Part shown: positions 10,358-17,708 of the stretch, in pieces | How positions within the stretch are numbered: the stretch's first letter is position 1 | How the letters are laid out: each line of letters begins with the position of its first letter | NCBI RefSeq assembly: GCF_041261445.1 | Contig: NZ_JBGCCU010000005.1 | Location: 434,001 to 498,000 of the forward strand | Reading direction: 5' to 3' | Source: Catenulispora sp. EB89 | GTDB taxonomy: Bacteria > Actinomycetota > Actinomycetes > Streptomycetales > Catenulisporaceae | Length of the DNA: 64,000 nucleotides | Position numbers and translations under genes: made by a program | The notes under the pieces: generated by a model | Seen by the model: only the letters and a program-made list of their open reading frames with translations | Told to the model about the DNA's origin: nothing | The model's database searches: none

Positions 10358-10504
10358 GCGCTGTCGCAGCGCACGACCTGAGGAGGTGAGTCCGATTTCC
10401 ACTAACGATCGGGTGCTCACCCCTTCGCGCCGGAGCCTTTAAGCGCTTCGCCGCCGTCGGTCCCTGGGCACCCGTACCTCGGATGCCCTGAAGGGGACCC
10501 AAAG
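10358..10504 (+). promoter_or_regulatory. Structured 5' leader of the patatin-like gene
   Basis: Three stems can be drawn. GCGCTG/CAGCGC lies at 10358-10372 with a three-base loop. GGTGAG-T-CCGAT pairs with ATCGG-GTG-CTCACC (10385-10421). A composite GGTCCC...GGGACC stem encloses GGGCA/TGCCC (about 10461-10500). The last stem overlaps the AAGGGGA ribosome-binding site of the gene at 10507. I cannot match it to a named riboswitch. Reading these as a regulatory leader is inference; chance pairing in GC-rich DNA remains possible. Confidence 0.35.
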
Positions 10505-10506
10505 AC

Positions 10507-11493
10507 ATGTCGCAAAATCTTGAATCGCTTCCGTCGTCCTGCGCGCTGGTCATCGGCGGTGGCGGAGCTGCCGGGAACGCCTGGGCGGTCGGCGTCGTCG
10601 CCGGACTCGCGGAAGGCGGCCTCGACCTGACCCAGGCCGCTGATCTGGTGATCGGAACTTCGTCCGGAGCCACCACCGCGGTGCTGGTGCGCAGCGGTGT
10701 TCCGGCGGCCGAACTGCTGGCCTCGGTCTTGTCCGAACAGCACGGCCGGCCGGGCGGACCGCGCAGGGATGGCCAGGGCAACGGCGAGGGCCGGGGGAAC
10801 GCGGAACGGCCGGCATCGCTGCCGATGGCGACAGTGTTCGAGCGGATGCGGACCATCGGCGCCGCCGCCACGTCGGCGATCGAGCTCCACCGGGCCATGG
10901 GGGTGTTCGGATTGGAGAGCGACGCCGTCATCGGCTGGAGCGCGGGGCAGCGGCGCGAGATCGTCGCCGCCAGGCTGCCTCGGGCCGAGTGGCCGGAGCG
11001 GCCGATGATCGTGACGGCGATGGACGCGCGGACCGGTGAGCCGGCCGCGTTCGACCGCGACTCCGGCGTGGAGTTGGTGGATGCGGTCACGGCGAGCACC
11101 GCGATGCCCGGCATGGCTCCGACGGTGAGTATCAAGGGGAACCGCTATATCTCCGGCGGTGTGCGCTCGGCCGACAACGCCGACCTCGCTGCCGGGTATG
11201 CGAACGTCGTGGTGCTCTCGCCGCTGGCGCCGTTCCGGGGCGAGGTGCGGCCGGCCGGGAGCGCGGACCCGTCGGGGCAGTTCGAGGGGCTGCGCAGAAT
11301 GCCCGGCGCGGATCTGGAAAGCCAGGTCGAGGCCCTGCGTGCGCGGGGCAGCCGGGTCGAGGTGATCACTCCGGACGCCGATTCGCAGGCCGCGATGGGC
11401 ACGAACCAGATGGATCCGACGACTCGCGTCCCCTCGGCCCGCGCGGGCTACGCGCAGGGCAAGCAGGCGGCGGCGCGGATCCTGCCGCTGTAG
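10507..11493 (+). CDS. Patatin-like phospholipase family protein with a variant active site
   Basis: This 328-residue protein has the patatin oxyanion loop (GGGGAAGN, residues 17-24) and the nucleophile elbow GTSSG (50-54, Ser52). Patatins hydrolyse acyl esters with a Ser-Asp dyad, where the Asp is in a DGG or DGA motif. Here the matching segment reads NRYISGGVRSADNADLAAG, with Ser216 where Asp is expected. The rest of that motif is intact. Activity may be altered or lost. A Gly/Arg-rich loop (about residues 80-102) is inserted after the elbow. The ATG is preceded by AAGGGGA. The gene converges on the chaplin gene across a strong terminator. Confidence 0.85.
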   Translation: MSQNLESLPSSCALVIGGGGAAGNAWAVGVVAGLAEGGLDLTQAADLVIGTSSGATTAVLVRSGVPAAELLASVLSEQHGRPGGPRRDGQGNGEGRGNAERPASLPMATVFERMRTIGAAATSAIELHRAMGVFGLESDAVIGWSAGQRREIVAARLPRAEWPERPMIVTAMDARTGEPAAFDRDSGVELVDAVTASTAMPGMAPTVSIKGNRYISGGVRSADNADLAAGYANVVVLSPLAPFRGEVRPAGSADPSGQFEGLRRMPGADLESQVEALRARGSRVEVITPDADSQAAMGTNQMDPTTRVPSARAGYAQGKQAAARILPL

Positions 11494-11501
11494 ATGGAAA
11501 G

Positions 11502-11544
11502 GCCGACGGCCGCCCACCCCGTACGTGGGTCGGCGGCCGTCGGC
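11502..11544. terminator. Bidirectional terminator between the patatin-like and chaplin genes
   Basis: A perfect 13-bp stem pairs GCCGACGGCCGCC (11502-11514) with GGCGGCCGTCGGC (11532-11544). An inner CACCC/GGGT pairing shortens the loop. It starts 8 nt after the patatin stop. It can also serve the converging chaplin gene. Confidence 0.8.
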
Positions 11545-11681
11545 GTGTCCAGTGTCCTGACCACGGGCCCGTTCCGGAGTGACGTCGGCTCCGGCTGGGG
11601 GCGTCCCCGTGGTTGCGCTGCTGGACTCATTGCGGGTGGAACCGGCGGCCGACGCTCACGGCCGCCGCGGGGTGACGCGGG

Positions 11682-12536
11682 TCAGGCCACCGGCGGGGCC
11701 GGCATCGGCGGCGCGGGGGTCTCCGCCGGGGGCGCGGGGATTCCCGTCGAGGGGGGCGTGGTGTCCTCGTCCGAGGGCGGCGTGCTGGTGTCGCCGTCCG
11801 CCGGCGGGGCCCAGCTGTCGGCCGGCGGGCACGGGGCCGGGGGCGGCGGCGGGCAGGTGGTCACCGGCGGGGGGCAGGTCACCGGCGGCGGCTCCGGGCA
11901 CGGCGCGCCGGGCGGGCACTCCACCGGCGGCGGGGCCATCACCGGCGGGGCCAGCTCGGGGGCGCCGTTCACGCAGTGGTTGTCCTTGGCGCCGGTGGCG
12001 AAGGCCAGCAGCCCGACCGAGTCGCCGCAGGCCTGCACCGGGACGTCCGCGGACAGCTGCAGGACGTTGCCGGAGACCAGCCCGGGGGAGTCCGCCGCCG
12101 CGCCCTCGGCCAGGGCGTGCGTGCCCTCGTCCACGCAGTCGTTGTCGTGCGCCGTGACGTCGGCGGCCAGCGCGCCCGCGGCCAGCCCGCAGGCCTGGAC
12201 CGGGACGTTCGCGGCGACCGAGGCGACGTTGCCGGAGATCGCGCCGGGGCTGTCGGCGGCGGCGCCGACGGCCTTGGCCGTGGCGTCCTTGGTCCAGCAG
12301 TCGTTGTCGCGGGCTCCGACCAGGGCGCCGCCGGCCGCGCCGGCGTCGCCGCAGACCTGGACCGGGACGTCGGCGGGGACCTGCGCGACGTTGCCGGAGA
12401 CCGCGCCGGGGCTGTCGCTCGCGGCACCGCGCGTGGTGGCGGAGTCGCCCTGTGCCGCCGCGGTGCTCGCGTAGCCCATGACCAGTGCGCCGGTGGTGGC
12501 CGACAGCAGCAGGCCCTTCCTTACAAAGGCGTGCAT
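11682..12536 (-). CDS. Chaplin-family secreted protein with three chaplin domains and a Pro-rich tail
   Basis: Chaplins are secreted amyloid-forming proteins that coat aerial hyphae. The 284-residue product has a signal peptide (about residues 1-28). Three chaplin domains follow, each with SGNV, a DVPVQ or NVPVQ strand, a CG motif and a terminal DNDC or DNHC Cys. They lie at roughly residues 40-80, 90-133 and 140-185. Each keeps the paired cysteines. The last ~95 residues are Pro-rich. I see no LAXTG sortase motif or C-terminal membrane helix, unlike the long chaplins ChpA-C. ATG 12536 has a GAGGT site 7 nt upstream. A BldN-like promoter lies about 50 nt upstream. Confidence 0.88.
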   Translation of the reverse strand: MHAFVRKGLLLSATTGALVMGYASTAAAQGDSATTRGAASDSPGAVSGNVAQVPADVPVQVCGDAGAAGGALVGARDNDCWTKDATAKAVGAAADSPGAISGNVASVAANVPVQACGLAAGALAADVTAHDNDCVDEGTHALAEGAAADSPGLVSGNVLQLSADVPVQACGDSVGLLAFATGAKDNHCVNGAPELAPPVMAPPPVECPPGAPCPEPPPVTCPPPVTTCPPPPPAPCPPADSWAPPADGDTSTPPSDEDTTPPSTGIPAPPAETPAPPMPAPPVA

Positions 12537-12590
12537 GGATGTACCTCAGATGTCGTCGAATTCGAGGAGCCGAAGGTCGGCTCTCGGGCC

Positions 12591-12619
12591 TCAACGACGC
12601 CTTCGGAGCTCCGGTAACG
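12591..12619 (-). promoter_or_regulatory. Candidate BldN-type promoter of the chaplin gene
   Basis: On the minus strand CGTTAC (12619-12614) and CGTTGA (12596-12591) are 17 nt apart. From memory the sigma-BldN consensus in Streptomyces is CGTAAC-N16-CGTTGA, so the -10 matches fully and the -35 five of six. Chaplin genes are known BldN targets, and a bldN gene lies in this window. Confidence 0.5.
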
Positions 12620-12735
12620 GACATCCGGCCGATGGACGGTCGAATGTCCACCATCCGGCAGATACCCGAGGTTTTTGTTACAGGATCAGGGGATCAGTGC
12701 TGGGCGATCGCTACTTCGCGACTACTGCTGTGCGG

Positions 12736-13335
12736 TCAGTGCTGGGCGTCCACGGTCATCTGCGCGTAGCCGATGATGTGCTGCCCCAGGACGAACCCGG
12801 AGTAGGCGGTGCTGGTCCCGGCGCTCGGCAGGCCGATGCTCGCGGTGTCCAGGGCCAGGACCCGGATCTGGTAGTGGTGCACGGGGTCGCCGGCCGGCGG
12901 GCAGGGGCCGTCGAAGGAGGCGTCGCCGAGGTCGTTCACGCCGACCACGGTCCCGGCCGGCGGCGTGGCCGTGCCCCCGAAGGTGCGCGCGGTCGCCGGG
13001 ATGTCCCAGGCGCGCCAGTGCGAGAACCCGCTGCCGGTCGGGGCCTGCGGGTCGAACATCTCCACGGCGAAGCTCTTGGTGCCGGCCGGAGCCCCGGACC
13101 AGGTCAGGTGCGGCGCCGTGGTGAACCCGGTGCAGATCTCGTCAGCCGGGAAGGTGCCGTGGTCGGCCAGATCGGGGGAGCTGACGCGGAAGTGCGCGGC
13201 GTCGCGCGGGATGCCGCTGCGCACCGGGCTGTAGCCGAAGCGGTCGTGGACGGCGGCGTATGCGGTGGCGGCTCCGGCGGCGAACATGGCCGCGGACGCA
13301 ACCCCGGCAATGGTGATCTTCGTCTTCTTCTGCAT
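12736..13335 (-). CDS. Secreted YbhB/YbcL (PEBP) family protein
   Basis: This 199-residue protein has a signal peptide (KKTKITIAGVASAAMFAAGA, cleavage near AYA). A phosphatidylethanolamine-binding-like fold follows, with the family marks FTTAPHLTWSGAP, a DPQAPTGSGFSHW segment and a GPCPP loop before HHYQIRV. Bacterial members are of unclear function, possibly small-ligand binding or protease inhibition. The start codon (13335-13333) overlaps the start of the divergent XRE regulator. This makes shared control likely. Confidence 0.9.
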   Translation of the reverse strand: MQKKTKITIAGVASAAMFAAGAATAYAAVHDRFGYSPVRSGIPRDAAHFRVSSPDLADHGTFPADEICTGFTTAPHLTWSGAPAGTKSFAVEMFDPQAPTGSGFSHWRAWDIPATARTFGGTATPPAGTVVGVNDLGDASFDGPCPPAGDPVHHYQIRVLALDTASIGLPSAGTSTAYSGFVLGQHIIGYAQMTVDAQH

Positions 13336-14266
13336 GGGTCAAAAGCTTCGGGGAGAAGTCGCGCCGCCGGGAGATTCTTCGAGTCCTGGTATTCCGCGTA
13401 CCACCCGCCAGAGCACACTCGGGGAGTTCCTCACCGCGATGCGCGGCCGGCTCGCGCCGGAGGACGTGGGCCTGCGCAGCGTCGGCCGCCGCCGCACGCC
13501 GGGCCTGCGCCGCCAGGAGGTGGCCGAACTCGCCGCGGTGAGCATCGACTGGTACATCCGGCTGGAGCAGGGGCGCGCCGGCGCGCCGGGCTCGGCGGTG
13601 CTGGACGCGCTCGCCGCGGCGCTGCGCCTGTCCCCGGTCGAACGCGAGTACCTGCACCTGACGGCACGCGGCGAGGCGCCACCGCGACCGCTGCCGGACC
13701 GGCCCGAGGGCGTGAGCACGTCGCTGCGCGCGATCCTGGACGGGATGCCGGCGCTGCCGGCGTACGTGCTGGACCACAGCTTCGACGTCCTCGCGCACAA
13801 CGCGGCGGCCACGGCCATGTTCGGCGACGGATTCGGCCACGGCACGGGCGCCAACGCGGCACTGCTGCTGTTCCTGGACGGCGCGACCCGCAGCAGCCAG
13901 CTGTCCTGGGAGCAGATCGCCCGCGAGACCGTCGGGGCGCTGCGTGCCAACGCCGCGAAGTACCCCGACGACCCGCGCCTGCAAGCGGTGATCGCCCGCC
14001 TGCGCGCCGGCAACCGCGACTTCGCCACCTGGTGGGACGACCACACCGTCGGCGAGCGCAGCAGCGGGGTGAAGCGCGTGGCGCATCCGGCGGCGGGGGT
14101 GCTGACGGTGGCGTACGACGTGCTGACCGCGCCGGGCGCCTCGGAGCAGCGGCTGGTGGTGCTGACGCCGGTCGGTGCGGAGACGGAGCAGCGGTTGCGG
14201 GGGCTGGTGGCGGCGCATTCGCGGCGGGTCGCGGGGGCGGGGGTGGAGGCTGCGTTGGCGGGGTGA
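13334..14266 (+). CDS. XRE-family transcriptional regulator with MmyB-like ligand domain
   Basis: The N-terminal helix-turn-helix contains RRTPGLRRQEVAELAAVSIDW with YIRLEQGR. The C-terminal ~170 residues match the MmyB-like PAS/ligand-binding region (LPAYVLDHSFDVLAHN). This is a common actinobacterial regulator type. Only two ATG starts are available: 13334 and 13439. The later one would remove the first helix, so 13334 is preferred although it overlaps the start of the divergent PEBP gene. The adjacent divergent gene is its most likely target. It converges on the DinB-like gene with a 21-nt gap. Confidence 0.85.
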   Translation: MGQKLRGEVAPPGDSSSPGIPRTTRQSTLGEFLTAMRGRLAPEDVGLRSVGRRRTPGLRRQEVAELAAVSIDWYIRLEQGRAGAPGSAVLDALAAALRLSPVEREYLHLTARGEAPPRPLPDRPEGVSTSLRAILDGMPALPAYVLDHSFDVLAHNAAATAMFGDGFGHGTGANAALLLFLDGATRSSQLSWEQIARETVGALRANAAKYPDDPRLQAVIARLRAGNRDFATWWDDHTVGERSSGVKRVAHPAAGVLTVAYDVLTAPGASEQRLVVLTPVGAETEQRLRGLVAAHSRRVAGAGVEAALAG

Positions 14267-14287
14267 GGGGTGCGCGGCAGCGTGAAG

Positions 14288-14890
14288 CTATCCAGCGGTT
14301 GAGCGAGCGCGATCAGCCGCCTTCGCCGCAGCCTCGATCCGCGCACGCAGTGCCTTGCGCGCGGCGTCGTCGATCGGCTCCTCGTACCGTTCCGCCACGC
14401 CGGTGCGGCCGTCGAGTTGTTCGCGCAGGATGTCGGCGTGGCCGGCGTGGCGGGTGGTGTCGGTGAGCAGGTGGACCAGGATGGTGAACAGGTCGGTGTC
14501 GGGCTGCGGCCACCAGGGCACGTGGCCGGGTGCGTCGGGCGGCAGTGTGCTGATCGTCGCGTCCGCGTGCGTCGATGCCCGGCGGTAGAAGGCGATGATC
14601 TGCTCGCGGGTCTCGTTCTCGGTCGCCCAGAGGTCGCTGCCGTCAGAGTCCTGCCAGCGCGGCAGCGCCTCGGGATACGGGCGGTCGAAGACTTCGCCGA
14701 AGTAGCGCGCTTCCCACGTCGCCGCGTGTTTGACCAGGCCCAGGAGGTTGGTGCCGGTCGCGGTCAGGGGTCGGCGCGCGTCGTACTCCGACAGGCCGTC
14801 GAGTTTCCAGATCAGGACCTCGCGGATGCTCTTCAGCTTCGCGTGCAGATACGCCTTCGCAGTCTCGGCGGTCTCGGCGATCTCAGTCAT
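14288..14890 (-). CDS. DinB-superfamily protein (DUF664, mycothiol-dependent type)
   Basis: The 200-residue protein has the four-helix DinB fold. The metal-binding His residues are visible in LVKHAATWEARYF, in the central WATENETREQIIAFY region and in VHLLTDTTRHAGHADILREQLDG. DUF664 members act as mycothiol- or bacillithiol-dependent S-transferases, so a role in thiol-dependent detoxification is likely. The start at 14890 is supported by TAGGCT on the minus strand 8 nt upstream. That hexamer overlaps the end of mutY. Confidence 0.85.
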   Translation of the reverse strand: MTEIAETAETAKAYLHAKLKSIREVLIWKLDGLSEYDARRPLTATGTNLLGLVKHAATWEARYFGEVFDRPYPEALPRWQDSDGSDLWATENETREQIIAFYRRASTHADATISTLPPDAPGHVPWWPQPDTDLFTILVHLLTDTTRHAGHADILREQLDGRTGVAERYEEPIDDAARKALRARIEAAAKAADRARSTAG

Positions 14891-14901
14891 GGCGCAGGAG
14901 C

Positions 14902-15834
14902 CTAATGCGCCAGCGCGAACATCTCCCCGTCCACCTCCGTCACCAGCCCGTCGCTCACCAGGCTCGCCAGCGCCCGCTCCCGCTGCGTCACGTCACGCGT
15001 CCACGCCGCCTCCAGCTCTTCGCGCGGCACCGGTCCGTGGGTGTCCCGGAGCACCGCCAGCAGCCGCCCGCGCGCCTGGCGGTCCGTGCCCTCGTACGTC
15101 TGGCCGCGGCGCGGCGGGCCGTCGTACGCGGGCCTGCCGTCCGCGACCCAGCGGCACAGGTCCGCGACCGGGCACGCCTCGCAGCGGGGCGCGCGTGCCG
15201 TGCACACCACCGCGCCGAGTTCCATGCTCGCGGCGGCCCACTGCGCGGCGTCGGGGGCGGCGGCCGGGAGCAGAGCGGTGGCGATGCGGCGGTCGGCCGG
15301 GGTGGTGGCGGGCGCCGGGAACTCCGTGCCGGTCACCACGCGGGCCAGGACCCGGCGCACGTTCGTGTCGAGCACGATGTGCCGCTTCTGGTACGCGAAC
15401 GACGCGATCGCCCCCGCCGTGTACTCCCCGACGCCCGGCAGCGCCCACAGGTCCTCGTACGTGTCCGGCACGACGCCGTCGAAGGCCTCTTCGATGGCCG
15501 TGGCGGCCGCGTGGAGCCGCTGCGCGCGCCGCGGGTACCCCAGGCGCCCCCAGGCCCGCACGGCCTCGCCCACGGGCTCCGCGGCCAGCGCCGCCGGCGT
15601 CGGCCAGCGGGCGAGCCAGGCTTCGTAGACCGGCAGCACGCGGACCACCGGGGTCTGCTGGAGCATGAACTCGCTGACCATCACCGCCCACGCCGAGGCG
15701 TCCGGGCGGCGCCAGGGGAGGTCGCGGGCCTCGGCCCGGAACCAGTCGACGACCCGTTCGACCAGTTCAGCTCCTTGTTCGAAGGCTGCGAGGTCGGTGC
15801 GGTCGATGCTGCGCGTGGTCGTTCTTTCCGCCAT
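14902..15834 (-). CDS. mutY: A/G-specific adenine glycosylase MutY
   Basis: MutY removes adenine mispaired with 8-oxoguanine. The catalytic Glu is in SEFMLQQTPV. The helix-hairpin-helix is LPGVGEYTAGAI and the catalytic Asp is in VLDTNVRRVLARV. A [4Fe-4S] cluster motif follows as C-x6-C-x2-C-x5-C. After it comes a short, helix-rich C-terminal region instead of a full NUDIX-like 8-oxoG domain, as in other actinobacterial MutY proteins. ATG 15834 is chosen over an in-frame codon at 15864 because TACGAT lies 6 nt upstream of 15834 and overlaps the longer version. Confidence 0.95.
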   Translation of the reverse strand: MAERTTTRSIDRTDLAAFEQGAELVERVVDWFRAEARDLPWRRPDASAWAVMVSEFMLQQTPVVRVLPVYEAWLARWPTPAALAAEPVGEAVRAWGRLGYPRRAQRLHAAATAIEEAFDGVVPDTYEDLWALPGVGEYTAGAIASFAYQKRHIVLDTNVRRVLARVVTGTEFPAPATTPADRRIATALLPAAAPDAAQWAAASMELGAVVCTARAPRCEACPVADLCRWVADGRPAYDGPPRRGQTYEGTDRQARGRLLAVLRDTHGPVPREELEAAWTRDVTQRERALASLVSDGLVTEVDGEMFALAH

Positions 15835-15896
15835 CTGACGATCGTACGGCGAGGCGCGCCGCACACCGCGGCACCGGCCCCGTAGAGTGACCCCTC

Positions 15897-16730
15897 GTGG
15901 GTTCGCTTCGAAATCCCGTCGGATCTCTCGCGCCCGCCGTCTATTGGCGGCGGCGCGTTTTAGTTGTGCTGGCCGTCGTCGCGGTGTTGGCGCTGGTCCT
16001 CTACGCGTGCTCGGGGTCGGGCTCCAAGAAGAAGCAGTCCGCCGGGGACGGTACGGGCAGTCCGACCGCGTCGCAGTCCTCGGTCCCGACCGCGAGCGGT
16101 TCGCAGACCGCAGCCAGCGGCGGGGCGTCCGGCGGCCCGTCCTCGGCCAACGGGAGCGTGCCCTCCGGCAGCGCCGGCGGGGCCAGCGGCTCGGCTTCGG
16201 GGTCCGGCGGCACCAACGGCGGCAGCAACGGCGCCGCCGGCGGCGTCAACGGCGGCGCGAACAGCACCGGGGGAACCGGGGGAACCGGCGGCACGGGCGG
16301 CACCGGCGGCTCCACCAGCGGCCCCGGCTGCCAGCTCAGCCTGAGCCTGACCTCGCAGTCCCCGGCCTACGCCAACGGCGTGGACCCGCAGTTCACCGTC
16401 GCCGTGGTCAACAAGGGCACCGCCGACTGCGACGTCGACGTCAGCCCGAAGTCGCTGGTCCTGAACGTCTACTCCGGCCCGGACCACGTCTGGTCCTCGG
16501 CGGACTGCGCGACCGGCGGCAAGGACCTGCGCGGCATCGCCCCCGGCGGGGTCCAGACGATCACGTTCAGCTGGAACCGCACCCGCTCCTCCCAGGGCTG
16601 CACCGCCGGCAGCTCCTCGGCCAAGCTCGGCATGTACTTCGGCGTGGTGAGCCTGGGACCCGGCAGCGGCTCGAACGCCCCGGCCGCGCAGAGCCAGCCG
16701 AAGAGCTTCGAGCTGAAGACCGGCAGCTAA
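15897..16730 (+). CDS. Membrane-anchored surface protein with Ser/Gly linker and DUF4232-like domain
   Basis: The 277-residue protein begins with a basic segment and a transmembrane helix (about residues 18-38, ending in YACSG, possibly a lipobox). A long Ser/Gly/Thr linker follows, including repeated GGT triplets (about 16267-16315). The C-terminal β-rich domain has four Cys and resembles DUF4232 of actinobacterial exported proteins. No enzyme motif is seen. GTG 15897 is preceded by TAGAGT with an 8-nt gap. The gene is divergent from mutY. Confidence 0.75.
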   Translation: MGSLRNPVGSLAPAVYWRRRVLVVLAVVAVLALVLYACSGSGSKKKQSAGDGTGSPTASQSSVPTASGSQTAASGGASGGPSSANGSVPSGSAGGASGSASGSGGTNGGSNGAAGGVNGGANSTGGTGGTGGTGGTGGSTSGPGCQLSLSLTSQSPAYANGVDPQFTVAVVNKGTADCDVDVSPKSLVLNVYSGPDHVWSSADCATGGKDLRGIAPGGVQTITFSWNRTRSSQGCTAGSSSAKLGMYFGVVSLGPGSGSNAPAAQSQPKSFELKTGS

Positions 16731-16740
16731 CCAGCGAGTC

Positions 16741-16773
16741 CACGGCTCGCCGAGAAGAATTCGGCGAGCCGTG
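16741..16773 (+). terminator. Terminator hairpin after the surface-protein gene
   Basis: CACGGCTCGCCGA (16741-16753) pairs perfectly with TCGGCGAGCCGTG (16761-16773) over a 7-base loop. It starts 11 nt after the stop of the gene ending at 16730. Confidence 0.85.
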
Positions 16774-16840
16774 TAGAGAATGCGGGGTCGGCTCCGACAA
16801 CCGGGTGACGCAACCAAGAGCTCACTCCCCAGGAGATGCC

Positions 16841-17644
16841 ATGACCGAGCACATCACCTCCCGCGACGGCAGCACGCTGGCCGTGGACCGCGTCGGCGAG
16901 GGCCCCGCCGTGATCCTCGTCGGCGGCGCCTTCAACGACCGCAGCACGGTCGCCGGCCTGGCCGCCGAGCTGGCGTCGAACTACACCGTCCTCACCTACG
17001 ACCGCCGTGGCCGCGCCGAGAGCACCGACAAGGCGCGCGAGGCCGGCGGGGACTTCGACCCCGCGAACGAGCTCGACGACCTCGCGGCCGTCCTCGAGCA
17101 CGCCGGCGGGCACGCGCACCTGTTCGGCCATTCTTCCGGGGCGATCCTGGTCCTGGAAGGCGCGATGCGCGGCCTGCCGGCCGACTCGGTGGCCATCTAC
17201 GAGTCGCCCTTCCGCGCCGACCCGGACCTGCCGCACCCACCGGCCGATCTGCTGGACCGGCTCACCGCGCTGGCCGAGAAGGGCGACCGGGACGGCGCCG
17301 CGAGCCTGTTCCTGGCCGAGGCCATCGGCCTGCCGCCGGAGATCGTGTCGGGCATGAAGCACGGCCCGGTGTGGGCCTTCTTCCTCGGCAACGCCCTGAC
17401 GCTGCCTTACGACGTGGGCTTCTCCCGGCCCTCGGAGCTCGTCGACCGGGACCGGCTGGGCACGCTGACGATGCCGGTGCTGGCCGTCTACGGCGACCGG
17501 ACGTCGCCCAACCTGGCGGCCGGCGCGAAGGTGGTGGCCGAGTCCGTGCCCGGCGCACGGCTGGCCGTGCTGCCCGGCGAGGACCACGGCGTGCTTCAGC
17601 ACCCGCAGGCGCTGGCGCCGACGCTGATCGAGTTCTTCGGCTGA
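16841..17644 (+). CDS. Alpha/beta-fold hydrolase
   Basis: The 267-residue protein has the α/β-hydrolase core: the oxyanion loop near LVGGAFNDR, the nucleophile elbow GHSSG, the acid in VYGDRTSPN and the catalytic His in GEDHGVLQHP. The substrate cannot be inferred. ATG 16841 has a good AGGAGATGCC ribosome-binding site. An upstream in-frame extension overlaps the previous gene and its terminator, so it is not real. It converges on disA. Confidence 0.88.
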   Translation: MTEHITSRDGSTLAVDRVGEGPAVILVGGAFNDRSTVAGLAAELASNYTVLTYDRRGRAESTDKAREAGGDFDPANELDDLAAVLEHAGGHAHLFGHSSGAILVLEGAMRGLPADSVAIYESPFRADPDLPHPPADLLDRLTALAEKGDRDGAASLFLAEAIGLPPEIVSGMKHGPVWAFFLGNALTLPYDVGFSRPSELVDRDRLGTLTMPVLAVYGDRTSPNLAAGAKVVAESVPGARLAVLPGEDHGVLQHPQALAPTLIEFFG

Positions 17645-17708
17645 GCTGAGACCCGGAGGCCGGCCTTGAGAGGGTCAAGCGGCCAGGCGGAAGGCGCTCC
17701 CGCGGTCC

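Larger units (their letters stand above)
10166..10506 (+). other. Intergenic region between clpC and the patatin-like gene
   Basis: There are 341 bases with no credible gene. In order it holds three 12-bp direct repeats (10183-10220), the clpC terminator (10249-10280) and a leader with several nested hairpins (10358-10504) that ends in the patatin gene RBS. Each is listed separately. Confidence 0.6.

Noticed and set aside
10388-10442. A short plus-strand frame starting near AGGAGGTGAG upstream of the patatin-like gene
   Set aside because: The Shine-Dalgarno-like sequence overlaps the GTG itself, the peptide would be about 18 residues and it falls inside a predicted stem. A leader peptide is possible but not supported.
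10461-10504. Resemblance of GGGGACCCAA to part of a ydaO-type cyclic di-AMP riboswitch
   Set aside because: The other conserved segments of that riboswitch are not present in the leader.
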